Assembly: GCA_014729955.1 (NCBI GenBank)
Contig: WJJA01000066.1
Coordinates: 1 to 5,277 of the forward strand
DNA from: a bacterium
Lineage (GTDB): Bacteria > Electryoneota > Electryoneia > Electryoneales > Electryoneaceae
Direction: 5' to 3'
DNA: 5,277 nucleotides
In this document: positions 1 to 5,277 of the stretch, piece after piece
Numbering within the stretch: the stretch's first letter is position 1
Layout: the number at the start of each line of letters is the position of its first letter
Notes under the pieces: generated by a model
Databases searched by the model: none
Seen by the model: the letters and a program-made list of their open reading frames with translations, nothing else
What the model was told of the DNA's origin: nothing
Program-made: the position numbers and the translations under genes

Positions 1-103
1 AGGCGAAACAGCCGCTCGTGTCATCCGTGCTTGCCGGGAGCTGGGAATCCGGACGATTGCCGTCTACTCAGAAGCCGACAGGAAGAACCTGTATGTTCGC
101 TGA
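1..103 (+). pseudogene. Truncated biotin carboxylase N-terminus (AccC / pyruvate carboxylase subunit A type)
   Basis: The frame starting at base 2 reads GETAARVIRACRELGI followed by RTIAVYSEADRKNLYVR and then TGA at 101-103. This is the classic start of the biotin carboxylase N-terminal domain (family pattern NRGEIA.R.IRACRELGI..VAVYSEAD...L.VR), in which ATP and bicarbonate are used to carboxylate biotin for acetyl-CoA, propionyl-CoA or pyruvate carboxylase. Family proteins begin about ten residues before this point and are about 450 residues long, so the gene start lies just left of the window and over 90% of the protein is missing. The codons after the stop (AWVDE, stop at 119-121, DVSHKPGPA, stop at 176-178) show a faint echo of the family's ADEAV.IGP.PA stretch, suggesting decay by point mutation and small indels, but this is weak. 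No other frame continues the domain. A sequencing error alone is unlikely to explain it because the rest of the gene is absent. Confidence 0.7.
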
Positions 104-219
104 GCCTGGGTGGATGAGTAGGACGTATCCCACAAACCCGGACCGGCCTTGGCGGGGCGGCCTGTCTGCGAGGCGTGAACAGGACGCACTCGGGGATAGA
201 GAACGATAGACTAACGGCA

Positions 220-765
220 ATGACACACCACTCCAATGTAGTTCTTATCGGTTTCAAGTCGTGTGGCAAGACCACGGCGGGGAGAGTTGTCGCCCAATCC
301 CTCCACAAAAGGTTTGTGGACCTTGATGAAACCGTCGAGCGCGAAATCAACAGAGAACTTGGTCGGAACTGCACGTGTGCCGATTACTACGCCCAGTATG
401 GTGCAGCTTCATTCAGGAAGGTTGAACAGCGCGCGTTGCAGCATCACAGGCATGACAGCAACATCGTGCTCGCCACCGGCGGCGGGGCCCCTGTCGACAG
501 CATGAACCGAAAGTTGCTCAAGGAGATAGGGACCGTGTGCTATATCAAAACGCCTCCCCACGTGCTGCTCGCGCGCTACGAGCAGACGCGCATGCCGCCG
601 TTCCTCGAAGATGAGCCTACTCTGGAAGCACTGACTCGTATCTGGCGCAAACGTGACGAGGCATATCGGTGCATAGCCGAACTGGTCCTGGAAGCAGGGG
701 AGCTCCCCGCCCACGAGGTCGCCCGGCTTCTCATGCACATGCTTGCAGGGGAGGCGGGCAGGTAG
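220..765 (+). CDS. aroK: Shikimate kinase
   Basis: The product is 181 residues, normal for the family, and phosphorylates shikimate at the 3-hydroxyl with ATP in the cytoplasm, the fifth step of the chorismate pathway. Visible motifs: Walker A GFKSCGKT at residues 11-18; the DLD motif (Asp34, Asp36) that binds Mg and shikimate; the shikimate-binding Arg66 in SFRKVE; the Walker B-like GGG at 87-89; the lid Arg124 in TRMPPFL, where many relatives have RPLL; and Arg145 in the R...Y helix. I chose ATG 220 because family members start 4-8 residues before the VLIGF strand. An in-frame GTG at 175 would add 15 unconserved residues and overlaps the decayed upstream fragment. No strong ribosome site precedes either start. 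The gene is convergent with aroC, not in an operon with it. Whether it is expressed from its own promoter cannot be seen. Confidence 0.93.
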   Translation: MTHHSNVVLIGFKSCGKTTAGRVVAQSLHKRFVDLDETVEREINRELGRNCTCADYYAQYGAASFRKVEQRALQHHRHDSNIVLATGGGAPVDSMNRKLLKEIGTVCYIKTPPHVLLARYEQTRMPPFLEDEPTLEALTRIWRKRDEAYRCIAELVLEAGELPAHEVARLLMHMLAGEAGR

Positions 766-838
766 TGCTGGATGAAGGCTCTTGAAGCCCGTGACATAAT
801 GATGGCAGGATGGTTCTTGTAGCCGTTGCACCCGAACA

Positions 839-901
839 CGTCACCCTGAGCCCCCCCTTCGTCGAGCTCAGGACAGGACGGCGCCCGGTCGAAGGGTGAC
901 G
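839..901. repeat. Compound palindromic repeat (unit interrupted by an inverted unit)
   Basis: The ends form a perfect 9 bp inverted repeat, CGTCACCCT at 839-847 and AGGGTGACG at 893-901. Taken together, 839-851 and 886-901 align with the simpler copy at 974-1002 at 25 of 29 positions. The extra bases between them, 852-885, contain CCCTTCGTCGAGCTCAGG (855-872), which is the reverse complement of the centre of that other copy except for one central base and the last base. CCTGAGC (845-851) can also pair with GCTCAGG (866-872). A run of seven C lies at 851-857. Units of this kind are short non-autonomous intergenic palindromes found in many genomes; their mover is not visible here. Confidence 0.75.
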
Positions 902-939
902 AATCTTTATCCGTCGCCAACTCATTACGTTACGAGTTC

Positions 940-956
940 CTGAAAGCGCATTTCAG
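940..956. repeat. Small hairpin, 6 bp stem
   Basis: CTGAAA (940-945) and TTTCAG (951-956) are a perfect inverted repeat around the loop GCGCA. Past a C-A mismatch two more T-A pairs can form. No T-run follows on either strand, so it is not a typical terminator. Read on the minus strand, its TTCTGAAA followed by GCGCT resembles the sequence at 1030-1043, so it may be a decayed member of the same repeat group. Confidence 0.45.
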
Positions 957-973
957 AAAGCCGTGCTACTTAC

Positions 974-1002
974 CGTCACTCTGAGCTCGTCGAAGGGCGA
1001 CG
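974..1002. repeat. Palindromic repeat, simple copy
   Basis: A single 29 bp unit beginning CGTCACTCTGAGC and ending TCGTCGAAGGGCGACG. CGTC at 974-977 pairs with GACG at 999-1002, and after one mismatch C979, T980, C981 and T982 pair with G997, G996 (wobble), G995 and A994. It is the uninterrupted counterpart of the compound copy at 839-901. A partial third copy, CGTCATTCTGA at 1025-1035, matches its first 11 bases at 10 positions. Confidence 0.7.
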
Positions 1003-1051
1003 CAGCCTTTGGCGCGAGCCCCCGCGTCATTCTGAAAGGCGCTCTAAGCCA

Positions 1052-2173
1052 TCACTGGTCGGATTCGATGAAATCCCGCAGCTGCTGTTGGCTGCAGCGA
1101 AACCTCTCGTAGGCATTGTGCTGCAGCAGCGCATCTGCAAGGACAATTGCCACCATCGCCTCAACGACCGGTATCGCGCGGGGCACGACACACGGGTCAT
1201 GGCGACCAAAGGTCTGAATGGTATCGGGCGTGTTGTCGACCGTTACGGTGTTCTGCTTCAGTGCGATTGAGGCCGGTGCTCGAACTGCAGCGCGAATAAC
1301 GATGTCTTCACCGGTAGAGATACCGCCGAGAATACCGCCACACGCATTCGTCTTTGTGCGTACGCGCCCTTGCTCCACCGTGAACTCATCGTTGTATTCA
1401 CTGCCGCGCATGCCGCTGCAGCCGAAACCAGCGCCAAATTCAACTCCTTTGACAGCGCCAACCGACAGAACCGCATGGGCAAGAGTGGCTTGGAGCTTGT
1501 CAAAGACCGGGTCCCCCAATCCCGCCGGACACCCTTTGACGTGTGTCTCGATGATCCCCCCAACCGAATCGCCACTGGCTTGTGCTTCTTCTATCTTCTG
1601 GATCATCGCATCCGCGGCCGCGGCATCGGCAGTTCGGACAATGTTCTGTTCGATGACAGAGTAGTCGACGGACTGCGCGTGAATTCCCGCTATGGCCCTC
1701 GCGAAACCAACGACCGTGATGTTCTGAGAGGAAAGCAGTTTCCTGGCCACCGCCCCTGCGGCCACACGGGTAGCTGTCTCACGCCCGGACGCTCGGCCCG
1801 ACCCTCGCCAGTCACGCACGCCATACTTTGCCGTGTAGCCGAAGTCCGCATGACCAGGGCGGTATTTGTGCTTTATCGCATCGTATGCCGAGGAGTCGTG
1901 GTTGCGGTTACGGATAATCATCGCGACGGGCGTACCCATCGTGCGGCCTTTGAATACCCCTGAGACTATTTCCACCGTGTCGCTTTCCTTACGGGGCGTC
2001 GATACGGAGCTTTGTCCCGGGCGCCGGCGATCCAGTTCTTTCTGAATGTCCTCCTCGCCCAGCTCCAAATAGGGAGGAACACCATCGACCACCACTCCGA
2101 TCGCGGGGCCGTGGCTTTCGCCGAAGGTGGTAACGCGGAAAAGCGTGCCAATTGAGTTTGGTGCCATAGCCAT
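1052..2173 (-). CDS. aroC: Chorismate synthase
   Basis: The 373-residue product converts 5-enolpyruvylshikimate-3-phosphate to chorismate by a 1,4 elimination that needs reduced FMN, the last common step to aromatic amino acids, folate and quinones. The three family signatures are all present: GESHGPAIGVVVDGVPP from residue 18, with the conserved His21; RASGRETATRVAAGAV around residues 126-141, which lies at the FMN and substrate site; and GRHDPCVVPRAIPVVEAM near the C-terminus. RRRPGQS and RPGHADFGYTAKYG are also intact. Length is normal (350-390) and no flavin reductase domain is fused, so it is monofunctional. The start may be ATG at 2173 or the second ATG at 2167 (MAPNSIG); a GGA lies 4 nt before the first and 8 nt before the second, so the second is equally likely. 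It runs divergently from sua5 and convergently with aroK. Confidence 0.96.
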   Translation of the reverse strand: MAMAPNSIGTLFRVTTFGESHGPAIGVVVDGVPPYLELGEEDIQKELDRRRPGQSSVSTPRKESDTVEIVSGVFKGRTMGTPVAMIIRNRNHDSSAYDAIKHKYRPGHADFGYTAKYGVRDWRGSGRASGRETATRVAAGAVARKLLSSQNITVVGFARAIAGIHAQSVDYSVIEQNIVRTADAAAADAMIQKIEEAQASGDSVGGIIETHVKGCPAGLGDPVFDKLQATLAHAVLSVGAVKGVEFGAGFGCSGMRGSEYNDEFTVEQGRVRTKTNACGGILGGISTGEDIVIRAAVRAPASIALKQNTVTVDNTPDTIQTFGRHDPCVVPRAIPVVEAMVAIVLADALLQHNAYERFRCSQQQLRDFIESDQ

Positions 2174-2413
2174 GTTCCAGGAATTTTGTGATTATAGTCT
2201 CGATGAAAATACGTTTTCCGGATTGCAGGGACAACGCGTAGCGAGCGCGTCCACCGCCAGCTCAGGTACCCGGTGGCTTCACCGCGGCCGCTATTACAGG
2301 GCGGTTCTGCGCAACGCAAGCATGTATCCGCGGAAAGTATATTTGGCCTGATCGATAGGCGTAGACAGGCAGGTTGGGGAAAGTGGCGCACGTGCTGCGC
2401 CGAGTTCTCGGAT
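2174..2413. other. Non-coding gap upstream of divergent aroC and sua5, with several hairpins
   Basis: No open frame here resembles a protein. Hairpins visible on either strand: GGAC plus GCG (2229-2232, 2236-2238) with CGC plus GTCC (2246-2252); CCACCG (2251-2256) with CGGTGG (2271-2276); CGGTG (2271-2275) with CACCG (2280-2284) around GCTT; and GGCGCA (2385-2390) with TGCGCC (2396-2401). The second and third share bases and exclude one another. GGCCT at 2345-2349 could pair with AGGCC at 2414-2418 in the left arm of the downstream terminator. TATATT at 2338-2343 is a possible + strand -10 box without a recognisable -35. No match to a riboswitch family that I know was found by eye. Confidence 0.5.
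2191..2196 (-). promoter_or_regulatory. Possible -10 box for aroC
   Basis: On the minus strand this reads TATAAT, a perfect sigma-70 type -10 hexamer, placed 17 bases before the first aroC ATG. No TTGACA-like -35 stands at 16-18 bp; the best spacing gives GGAAAA. If used, transcription would start about 10 nt before the ATG, giving a very short leader. The surrounding 2181-2220 stretch is the most AT-rich in the gap, which fits a promoter but also makes a chance match more likely. Confidence 0.35.
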
Positions 2414-2462
2414 AGGCCGTTAGTGAGGAAGTCGCATTCCACACTAACGGCCTGTTTTTTTT
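2414..2462 (+). terminator. Strong intrinsic terminator with no obvious upstream gene
   Basis: AGGCCGTTAGTG (2414-2425) and CACTAACGGCCT (2442-2453) form a perfect 12 bp stem. Inside it an A-A mismatch is followed by GGAA pairing with TTCC (2427-2430, 2437-2440) around a six-base loop. The stem is followed by G and eight T (2455-2462), the textbook form of a Rho-independent terminator on the + strand. On the minus strand no T-run follows, so it works one way only. The nearest upstream + strand gene is aroK, over 1.6 kb away past the oppositely oriented aroC. It therefore ends an unannotated RNA, stops antisense transcription through aroC, or attenuates the sua5 operon, whose start codon is 162 bp downstream. 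Confidence 0.9.
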
Positions 2463-2614
2463 AAGCACGAACCTGGTGATAGTGTGCCGCTGTGCAGTCC
2501 CATGGAATGGTGTGGACGGCATGGCGGGATACCGGCTGGTAGCCTCTTGCCCGTACGGGGTACAGATGTTATCGGCCCTTTTTTTGAGCTTCGTGCGAAG
2601 ATATCCGTGGGTGT

Positions 2615-2620
2615 GGAGGA
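2615..2620 (+). promoter_or_regulatory. Shine-Dalgarno site that sets the sua5 start
   Basis: GGAGGA lies four bases before ATG 2625. It is the best ribosome site in the window and decides between this start and the in-frame ATGs at 2484 and 2703, neither of which has a comparable site. Confidence 0.85.
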
Positions 2621-2624
2621 AAGG

Positions 2625-3650
2625 ATGCAAGATGAGATACAATACCGAAGGATACTCGTTCCAAGAGGTCGAGACACCGGACGGGACTTCGGAGAAACCC
2701 TGATGGATGCAGTTGCGCATGCAGCACGGATAATCAGCTCCGGCGGTCTGGTGGCATTTCCCACGGAAACCGTGTATGGCCTGGGCGCAGACGCCTTCAA
2801 CCAGGGCGCCGTCGCCCGCATCTTTGCTGTCAAGAAGCGCCCGCGCTTCGATCCGCTGATAGTGCATATCGCCTCCATGGATCAGCTGGATCAGGTTGCG
2901 GCCGACGTACCGGATGTCGCCAGGCGGCTGATCGAGGCATTCTGGCCCGGCCCGCTGACCGTCATTGTGCAAAAGAACCGCAACATATCCGATCTCGTTA
3001 CCGCGGGGCTGCCGGGCGTTGGTGTACGCATGCCGGGCAACCAAATCGCGCGAGAGCTGATCGGGGCTGCGAAAACGCCAGTCTCCGCACCCAGCGCCAA
3101 CTCCTTCGGCAGTATCAGCCCGACATGTGCCGAGCACGTGCGGGCCGACCTGGGCGAGATGGTTGATTTCATTGTCGATGGCGGACCATGCGAGGTCGGA
3201 GTCGAATCGACAATTGTCTCCTGCATGGATTCGCCGCCGGTCCTGCTGCGCCCCGGCGGCATCGCTCTGGAGGATATCGAACGATGCATCGGTGAGGTGC
3301 GAATCCCCGAACGCAATGAGCTCAAACACGCTGCTCCCGGACGTTCCAGCAGGCATTACGCGCCCCGAACGCCGCTCGTCCTCGTCGATACCATCCGGCC
3401 CCCGTCGCCTGAGAAGCGGACCGGATTGCTTACCTTTCGCACATCGCCCATCGAGAGCGCCTTCGCCCGCGTGGAAACGCTATCCCGGTCGGGAGATCTC
3501 TCGGAGGCCGCCTGCAACCTCTTTTCGGCGCTAAAACGCCTCGACGCCTCCGGGGTGGATATGATTGTGGCTACGCGGGTGCCGGATACCGGCCTGGGAC
3601 GAGCAATTAACGACCGGCTGATGCGTGCAGCACAGACGGTGATACAGTAG
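2625..3650 (+). CDS. L-threonylcarbamoyladenylate synthase, full-length Sua5 type
   Basis: The 341-residue enzyme makes threonylcarbamoyl-AMP from threonine, bicarbonate and ATP, the first step of t6A modification at position 37 of ANN-decoding tRNAs; the TsaB/TsaD machinery then transfers the group. The YrdC/TsaC domain covers about residues 30-215: FPTETVYGLG at 45-54, the basic KKRPRFDPLIVHI from 70, PSAN at 156-159 followed by SPT, ESTIV at 194-198 and RPGGI at 209-213. The linker motif PGRSSRHYAP (238-247) and the C-terminal Sua5 domain follow, ending in the typical AINDRLMRA (327-335). Length near 340 separates it from the short TsaC form of about 190 residues. ATG 2625 is chosen for its ribosome site; the extra N-terminal 25 residues are normal for Sua5. 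It is the first gene of a likely operon with purE, 37 bp away. Confidence 0.95.
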   Translation: MQDEIQYRRILVPRGRDTGRDFGETLMDAVAHAARIISSGGLVAFPTETVYGLGADAFNQGAVARIFAVKKRPRFDPLIVHIASMDQLDQVAADVPDVARRLIEAFWPGPLTVIVQKNRNISDLVTAGLPGVGVRMPGNQIARELIGAAKTPVSAPSANSFGSISPTCAEHVRADLGEMVDFIVDGGPCEVGVESTIVSCMDSPPVLLRPGGIALEDIERCIGEVRIPERNELKHAAPGRSSRHYAPRTPLVLVDTIRPPSPEKRTGLLTFRTSPIESAFARVETLSRSGDLSEAACNLFSALKRLDASGVDMIVATRVPDTGLGRAINDRLMRAAQTVIQ

Positions 3651-3687
3651 CATGAGCATGTTACATCATCAAGAAAGGACGGACGAC

Positions 3688-4200
3688 ATGAGCAAGCCCC
3701 TCGTATCCATAGTAATGGGAAGCAAGTCTGACTATGACACCATGAAAGCGGCGTGTGACACGCTCGACAAATTCTGTGTCGGCTATGAAGTGATGATCTC
3801 TTCCGCGCATCGGTGCCCCGAGAGTACCGCGGAGCATGCCCGGACATTGGAGGAGAGAGGCTTCAAGGTGGTAATCGCCGGTGCGGGCATGGCGGCGCAC
3901 CTGCCGGGCGTTCTCGCGTCGATGACGACACTGCCGGTTATCGGTGTTCCGCTGCAGGCGGCCGCCCTGAGCGGCCTTGATGCCCTCCTTTCGATCGTGC
4001 AGATGCCGGGCGGTGTGCCCGTAGCCACCGTCGCGGTCGGCAAGGCCGGCGCAAAGAACGCAGCCGTTCTGGCGGTGCAGATGCTGGCACTGAGCGATGA
4101 AGCACTGTCGCAGAAACTGCAGTCATTCAAACAGGAGATGAAGGCGGAAGTGAGTGCCGCAAATGTGGCGCTCCGGGAAAACGTACTCGGGAACCAGTAG
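3688..4200 (+). CDS. purE: N5-carboxyaminoimidazole ribonucleotide mutase (PurE, class I)
   Basis: The 170-residue product moves the carboxyl group from N5-CAIR to C4, giving CAIR in purine synthesis; class I enzymes depend on PurK, which uses ATP and bicarbonate and is not in this window. Seen: GSKSD at residues 11-15 (phosphate and ribose binding), SSAHRCPE from 38 with the catalytic His41, AGAGMAAHLPGV at 64-75 with His71, PVIGVP at 83-88 and QMPGGVPVATV at 105-115. Length is normal. Residue 43 is Cys where most PurE proteins have Thr (SAHRTP). The start at 3688 is set by AAGGA at 3675-3679, eight bases upstream; the frame is open back to ATG 3652, but those 12 codons are not conserved. 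The stop lies 22 bp before carA. Class II (direct AIR carboxylase) is less likely by overall motif match but cannot be excluded by eye. Confidence 0.94.
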   Translation: MSKPLVSIVMGSKSDYDTMKAACDTLDKFCVGYEVMISSAHRCPESTAEHARTLEERGFKVVIAGAGMAAHLPGVLASMTTLPVIGVPLQAAALSGLDALLSIVQMPGGVPVATVAVGKAGAKNAAVLAVQMLALSDEALSQKLQSFKQEMKAEVSAANVALRENVLGNQ

Positions 4201-4222
4201 TACCAGAATAGAGAGGGAGTAT

Positions 4223-5277
4223 ATGAAACGTAAACGCCCCGGAGCATGGCTCGCGCTGGAAGATGGAACCCTTTTCAAGGGAGCTTCCTTCGGTGCAGCG
4301 GGAGAGAGCGTGGGCGAGGTGGTGTTCAACACGGCAATGTGTGGATACCAGGAGGTGCTCACCGACCCGTCGTACCATCGCCAGATTGTCACCATGACCT
4401 ATCCCCAGATCGGCAACTACGGCATCAACGACACCGACAGGGAATCCGAGCGAATTCAGGTCGCCGGGTTCGTCGTGCGTGAAGTCTGCCGTCATCCCTC
4501 GAATTTCACCTCATCGATGAGTGTCGAGCAGTACCTGCGTGAAAACGGGGTTGTCGCGGTCGAGGGGATCGATACGCGGGCCCTTACCAGGCATATTCGC
4601 GCCCGGGGCGCCATGAAAGCCGTCGTTTACTCCGAAGAGGCCTGCACGGGCGATCTGGTCGAAAAGGCGCGCTCATGGCAGGGGTTCGACGGCTACGATG
4701 CGGTCAGTCGCGTCACCTGCGGCAACGCGTACCGCTGGGACGGCCGTGGCGTTTCGACACAGCTCGGAAGAGATGCGGACCGGCCCCATGTCGTTGCCAT
4801 GGACTTCGGGGTGAAGTTCAACATTCTACGCCTGCTGCACGTGGAGGGATTCGATGTGACGGTGGTCCCGGCAAATGCGCCTGCCGAAACGATTCTCTCG
4901 TACAAGCCGGATGGATTGTTCCTGTCAAACGGTCCCGGCGATCCGGCTGCGGTAGGGTATGCCGTCGATACGATACGGGCTCTGCGGGGAAAGCTTCCGA
5001 TCTTCGGGATTTGCCTGGGGCACCAGCTGCTGTGTCTTGCCCTGGGAGGCGCCAGCTACAAACTGAAGTTCGGGCACCGGGGAGCGAACCACCCGGTCAA
5101 GGACCTGCGATCGGACAGGATCGAGATAACCTCGCAGAACCACGGCTACTGTATCGACATCGACAGCCTGACCGGCAAGGGGATCGAGATGACGCATCTC
5201 AACCTCAACGATCATACCTGCGAGGGGGTTGTCAGTGAGAAAGAAATGGTCATGAGCGTTCAGTACCATCCGGAATC
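4223..5277 (+). CDS. carA: Carbamoyl-phosphate synthase small (glutaminase) subunit, cut by window end
   Basis: This subunit hydrolyses glutamine and channels ammonia to CarB, which makes carbamoyl phosphate for pyrimidines and arginine. 351 codons are visible and the frame is still open at the edge; the family is 360-390 residues, so a short tail is missing. The N-terminal CarA domain (ALEDGT, FNTAMCGYQEVLTDPSY, TYPQIGNYG, EGIDTRALTRHIR) is followed by the class I glutamine amidotransferase domain starting near residue 190: DFGVKFNILR from 194, SNGPGDP at 235-241, nucleophile Cys264 in GICLGHQ, NHGY at 306-309, and QYHPE with His349 and Glu351, the last two members of the triad, at the very end. 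ATG 4223 follows GAGGGAG at 4213-4219. It lies 22 bp after purE, so co-transcription is likely; carB is expected downstream but is not visible. Confidence 0.95.
   Translation, partial: MKRKRPGAWLALEDGTLFKGASFGAAGESVGEVVFNTAMCGYQEVLTDPSYHRQIVTMTYPQIGNYGINDTDRESERIQVAGFVVREVCRHPSNFTSSMSVEQYLRENGVVAVEGIDTRALTRHIRARGAMKAVVYSEEACTGDLVEKARSWQGFDGYDAVSRVTCGNAYRWDGRGVSTQLGRDADRPHVVAMDFGVKFNILRLLHVEGFDVTVVPANAPAETILSYKPDGLFLSNGPGDPAAVGYAVDTIRALRGKLPIFGICLGHQLLCLALGGASYKLKFGHRGANHPVKDLRSDRIEITSQNHGYCIDIDSLTGKGIEMTHLNLNDHTCEGVVSEKEMVMSVQYHPE

Larger units (their letters stand above)
766..1051. other. Intergenic region between convergent aroK and aroC, with palindromic repeats
   Basis: This 286 bp gap has no credible coding sequence; open frames through it are translations of the repeats. 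Bases 766-838 hold nothing I can recognise. From 839 on there are repeat units (listed separately) and a small hairpin. There is no hairpin followed by a T-run on either strand, so neither gene has an obvious intrinsic terminator; the hairpins may slow or stop polymerases coming from both sides, which is inference. Confidence 0.7.

Noticed and set aside
175..219. GTG 175 as the aroK start
   Set aside because: It adds 15 residues not found in the family and overlaps the in-frame stop region of the decayed biotin carboxylase; ATG 220 fits the family N-terminus.
576..925. Minus-strand open frames across the end of aroK and the repeats
   Set aside because: Their apparent peptides are antisense aroK joined to translated repeat sequence.
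839..1035. CRISPR array
   Set aside because: The repeat units are in mixed orientation, of uneven spacing and partly nested, with no regular spacers.
2266..2287. T-box-like sequence GGTGGCTTCACCGCGG on the + strand, and GGCGGTGGACGCG with a later GTCCCTG on the minus strand (2227-2259)
   Set aside because: They recall the T-box GGGTGGNACCGCG and CGTCCCT, but the spacing is wrong, the required pairing of the flanks is missing, no Stem I with a specifier loop is visible, and the terminator is about 130 bases away.
2273..2464. Small + strand frame of 63 codons ending at the terminator
   Set aside because: Its stop lies inside the terminator region (Phe codons come from the T-run), there is no ribosome site, and it has no similarity to known small proteins.
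2558..2585. Second T-run (seven T at 2579-2585) before sua5 as a terminator
   Set aside because: Only a three-pair GGG/CCC stem with a 15-base loop can form ahead of it; far weaker than the 2414-2462 hairpin.
2484..2624. Upstream in-frame start for sua5
   Set aside because: The 47 extra residues have no family similarity, there is no ribosome site at 2484, and GGAGGA marks the start at 2625.
2262..3356. Long minus-strand open frame of 364 codons
   Set aside because: It lies opposite sua5 in a GC-rich region, has no recognisable domain, and crosses the terminator; an antisense shadow.
4675..5238. + strand open frame of 187 codons within carA
   Set aside because: It is out of frame with carA, whose conserved motifs all lie in the other frame; its sequence is rich in Arg, Gly and Pro without any domain.

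Overview
This is a stretch of bacterial chromosome, moderately GC-rich, with ordinary housekeeping genes preceded by Shine-Dalgarno sites. Gene content (bacterial-type shikimate kinase, chorismate synthase, class I-like PurE, CarA and a full-length Sua5) says Bacteria but does not identify a phylum. The intergenic repeats of the CCCTGAGC...TCGAAGGG type occur, from memory, in several unrelated lineages (for example Dehalococcoidia and sphingomonads), so they are only a weak taxonomic hint.

Left edge (1-219): the window opens inside the N-terminal coding sequence of a biotin carboxylase-like protein that hits TGA at 101-103 after about 33 visible codons. No frame carries the rest of the protein, so it looks like a remnant. 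Next comes aroK (shikimate kinase, + strand, 220-765), which faces aroC (chorismate synthase, - strand, 1052-2173). These two shikimate-pathway genes are tail to tail. The 286 bp between them hold palindromic repeats, including one repeat unit that appears to be interrupted by an inverted copy of itself, and no U-tract terminator.

Middle (2174-2624): a 451 bp gap separates divergent aroC and sua5. It contains a -10-like box for aroC, several hairpins, and a very strong intrinsic terminator on the + strand (2414-2462) with no + strand gene upstream of it. This is the part of the window least explained by known genes: either a small RNA ends here or the terminator is part of a long leader of the sua5 operon.

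Right half (2625-5277): a compact + strand run sua5 (threonylcarbamoyl-AMP synthase, tRNA t6A synthesis), purE (purine synthesis) and carA (carbamoyl-phosphate synthase glutaminase subunit, pyrimidines and arginine). Gaps are 37 and 22 bp, so one transcript is likely. carA runs off the right edge just after the His and Glu of its catalytic triad; carB may follow outside the window. The three products act in pathways that each fix bicarbonate or CO2 onto a nitrogen or carbon, as does the biotin carboxylase fragment at the left edge. I found no mobile element, CRISPR array, tRNA or rRNA, and no convincing wholly new system; the intergenic RNA signals and the nested repeat are the best leads.
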